Part shown: positions 62,280-64,000 of the stretch, one piece after another
How positions within the stretch are numbered: position 1 is the stretch's first letter
Layout: each line of letters begins with the position of its first letter
Assembly (NCBI RefSeq): GCF_007004625.1
Contig: NZ_VIFV01000013.1
Location: forward strand, 1 to 64,000
DNA: 64,000 nt
DNA from: Planococcus salinarum
Lineage (GTDB): Bacteria; Bacillota; Bacilli; Bacillales_A; Planococcaceae
Direction: 5' to 3'
The notes under the pieces: model-generated
Told to the model about the DNA's origin: nothing
The model's database searches: none
Seen by the model: the letters and a program-made list of their open reading frames with translations, nothing else
Position numbers and translations under genes: made by a program

Positions 62280-63110
62280 TTAGTCTGTTTGCTCTTCCGA
62301 ATACAGTGAAATCAACACTTCCACCCTGCGGTTTTCCGCACGGCCTTCTTCACTGTCATTTCCGGCAATCGGCTGATGCTCTGCAAAGCCGGTGGCACTG
62401 AATTTCGCTGGATCCAACTCCTCATTCTCAAGCAAAATCTTCATAAAGTTGATTGCCCGTGCGGAGCTCAATTCCCAGTTGGATGGAAAAGCAGATGAAG
62501 TTGAAGGAATATTATCGGTATGTCCCTCGATGAAAATGCTGCGCGGCGGATCCGTCACAAGCATCTTGCCGATTTCCTCGGCAACCATCTGTGCATCTTC
62601 TGAAAGATTTGCGCTCCCAGAACCATATAACACGCCGTCTTTAATCTTCAGCACGAGGCCTTTTGAAGTCAATTCCGCTTCCAATTTATCTTCCATATTG
62701 CGTTCAGCAATATAGGCTTTCACTTTATCCTGAATCGCCGCAAGTTCTTTATAATCTTCCGCCAACGCCAGTTGCTCAATCTCTTCAGCGGTCATTTCTA
62801 TTTTCTGTTCTTCCTCTTCTTCCCCTTCTGGGGGAGTTGTCGCTTCCCCTTCGGTCGGATCCGCGTCATTCGGTTCGGCGAGTTTCGAAGTTTCTTCAAA
62901 AGTCTCGACTGCCGACTGATTGTCCAAAATTCCAGTGCCGCCCTGCAGTTCCTTATTGAATGAATCCGAAATTTCCTGGAATTTCTGCGAATTTACTTCA
63001 CTCGCGGCAAACAGCACGATGAATAGAGCCAGCAGCAGCGTCAGAATGTCGGCATAAGGAATCAGCCAGGATTCATCTACATGATCTTCGTGTTTTTTCT
63101 TACGCTTCAA
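62280..63110 (-). CDS. motB: Flagellar stator protein MotB
   Basis: A 276-residue stator subunit. DESWLIPYADILTLLLALFIVLF (in part WLIPYADILTLLLALF) holds the essential ion-binding Asp (D21 from the chosen start), a linker with acidic runs follows, and the C-terminal OmpA-like peptidoglycan-binding domain contains IFIEGHTDNIP and ELSSARAINFM (about 190-220) and NRRVEVLI. TTG start at 63110 is chosen because AAGGTG precedes it by six bases and MKRKKKHEDHVDESW is the usual family start; frames from 63131 or 63146 are possible. It overlaps motA by 11 bases. Probably proton-type, but ion choice is uncertain. Confidence 0.92.
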   Translation of the reverse strand: MKRKKKHEDHVDESWLIPYADILTLLLALFIVLFAASEVNSQKFQEISDSFNKELQGGTGILDNQSAVETFEETSKLAEPNDADPTEGEATTPPEGEEEEEQKIEMTAEEIEQLALAEDYKELAAIQDKVKAYIAERNMEDKLEAELTSKGLVLKIKDGVLYGSGSANLSEDAQMVAEEIGKMLVTDPPRSIFIEGHTDNIPSTSSAFPSNWELSSARAINFMKILLENEELDPAKFSATGFAEHQPIAGNDSEEGRAENRRVEVLISLYSEEQTD

Positions 63111-63897
63111 CGCCAACACCTTCTTTTGCATCCTCTTCAAGGACACGGTCCTTGAGTGGCAGGTAAGTCAATAATTTCTCTTCCACTGTACGCACCGGCA
63201 AACCTTCGTGAACTGCCAGCAAGCCTTCGAGCATAATCCGCTTGATGCGGGCCTCGTGTTCGGATTTACGTTTTAATTTATTAGCAAATGGATGCCACAG
63301 GACGTAACCCGTGAATATCCCGAACAACGTGGCGATAAACGCAGCCGATATCGATTTCCCAAGAAGCGCGATATTATCAAGATAACCCAGTGCTGAGACA
63401 AGTCCCATTACCGCACCCAAAACTCCGAGTGTCGGCGCATACGTTCCGGCCTGTGTGAAGATTTTCGCCCCGAGTTCGTGGCGCTCTTCCATTGCCGCAA
63501 TGTCTTCTTCCATCATTTCGCGGATCTGTTCCTGCGGCTGGCCGTCGACGACCATCTTCAACCCGCGCTGCAGAAACGGATCTTCCATTTCTTCTGATTT
63601 TTCTTCCAAAGCCAAAAGGCCTTCGCGGCGTGCAAGCATCGCCCATTCAGAAAACATCGGCACCATTTCCTTGATCGACATTGATTTATCTGATGCGAAT
63701 AAAACTTTAAACAAGCTCGGGATTTTTTTCACTTCTTCCATCGGGAACGCGACAAGGATACACGCGGCGGTGCCGGCGAAGATGATGACCAGTGCGGCCG
63801 GGTTATATAAAGCAATCGGGCTGGAGCCTTTCAGGGCCATGCCTCCGATCAAAACGAACATTCCAAGTATAACGCCAATCCATGATGTCTTATCCAT
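63100..63897 (-). CDS. motA: Flagellar stator protein MotA
   Basis: A 265-residue stator subunit with four transmembrane helices (about 7-25, 33-52, 150-170, 183-203), a large cytoplasmic loop with ARREGLLALEEKSEEMEDPFLQRGLKMVVDG (in part) that carries the charged residues facing FliG, and GTYAPTLGVLGAVMGLV (about 151) with the conserved helix-3 proline. Paired with MotB. It starts this gene group; upstream lies repeat copy G at the edge of the window. Confidence 0.95.
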   Translation of the reverse strand: MDKTSWIGVILGMFVLIGGMALKGSSPIALYNPAALVIIFAGTAACILVAFPMEEVKKIPSLFKVLFASDKSMSIKEMVPMFSEWAMLARREGLLALEEKSEEMEDPFLQRGLKMVVDGQPQEQIREMMEEDIAAMEERHELGAKIFTQAGTYAPTLGVLGAVMGLVSALGYLDNIALLGKSISAAFIATLFGIFTGYVLWHPFANKLKRKSEHEARIKRIMLEGLLAVHEGLPVRTVEEKLLTYLPLKDRVLEEDAKEGVGVEA

Positions 63898-63959
63898 ATC
63901 TGTAACCTCATTTCACTGCTTTGTCTCTGTCTGATTTTTCTTGTTGTAGAAAGTCAGAT

Positions 63960-64000
63960 GATATTCCAAAAAACAGCTTCGCTTGCCGCGGGCTTGCGCC
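63960..64000 (-). repeat. Flagellar-region structured repeat (family 1), copy G, cut by the window edge
   Basis: GATATTCC-AAAAAACAGCTTCGCTTGCCGCGGGC is the terminal part of the repeat in the orientation of copies D and F; the rest lies outside the window. Confidence 0.75.

Overview
The window looks like a chromosomal segment of a motile Gram-positive bacterium of the order Bacillales, most likely a Planococcaceae relative (Planococcus, Planomicrobium or Sporosarcina type). The basis is a B. subtilis-like flagellar gene set (flhO/flhP, swrB, swrD, yvyF, fliY, yaaR), strong AGGAGG ribosome binding sites, frequent TTG/GTG starts, paired BrnQ carriers and LrgAB. The species is an inference.

Positions 1-32.9 kb are accessory and housekeeping. 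The left edge is cut inside a group IIC intron RNA inserted just behind the terminator of a DUF3817 gene. Then come an rRNA methyltransferase, a STAS-like protein, brnQ, an AIM24 protein, lrgAB with a GntR regulator, and a second brnQ. A self-regulated tetR-ABC exporter operon follows. Next is a complete four-gene type II Wadjet anti-plasmid operon (jetABCD, 12.2-20.2 kb) lying between two 140-bp direct repeats. Beyond it are 5-oxoprolinase genes pxpBCA, a two-component system, two tandem secreted subtilases (one with SLH domains), and small genes for Nudix, NAT-like, NTR-like, SRPBCC and PilZ proteins.

Positions 33.3-63.9 kb hold an almost continuous flagellar locus on the minus strand. In transcription order it reads motA-motB-fliL-yvyF-flgM-flgN-flgK-flgL, then flgB-flgC-fliE-fliF-fliG-fliH-fliI-fliJ-fliK-flgD-flgE-swrD-fliM-fliY-fliO-fliP-fliQ-fliR-flhB-flhA-flhF-flhG-sigD-swrB-yaaR. 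The basal-body rod genes flhO-flhP are divergent in the middle. The leader of the flgB operon contains a cyclic di-GMP-I riboswitch followed by a terminator and a clear competing antiterminator, which predicts that high c-di-GMP switches flagellar synthesis off.

Three things stand out in the flagellar region. (1) No chemotaxis gene is present: cheY is missing between fliY and fliO, cheBAWCD between flhG and sigD, and both FliY phosphatase sites have lost their key residues. (2) At least seven copies of a structured intergenic repeat, with compensatory base changes in two helices, sit between genes here and nowhere in the first 32 kb. (3) fliL has moved next to motAB. Separately, a 21-bp tandem repeat with core CCCAACT occurs in three intergenic arrays, two of which are part of the direct repeats around the Wadjet operon.
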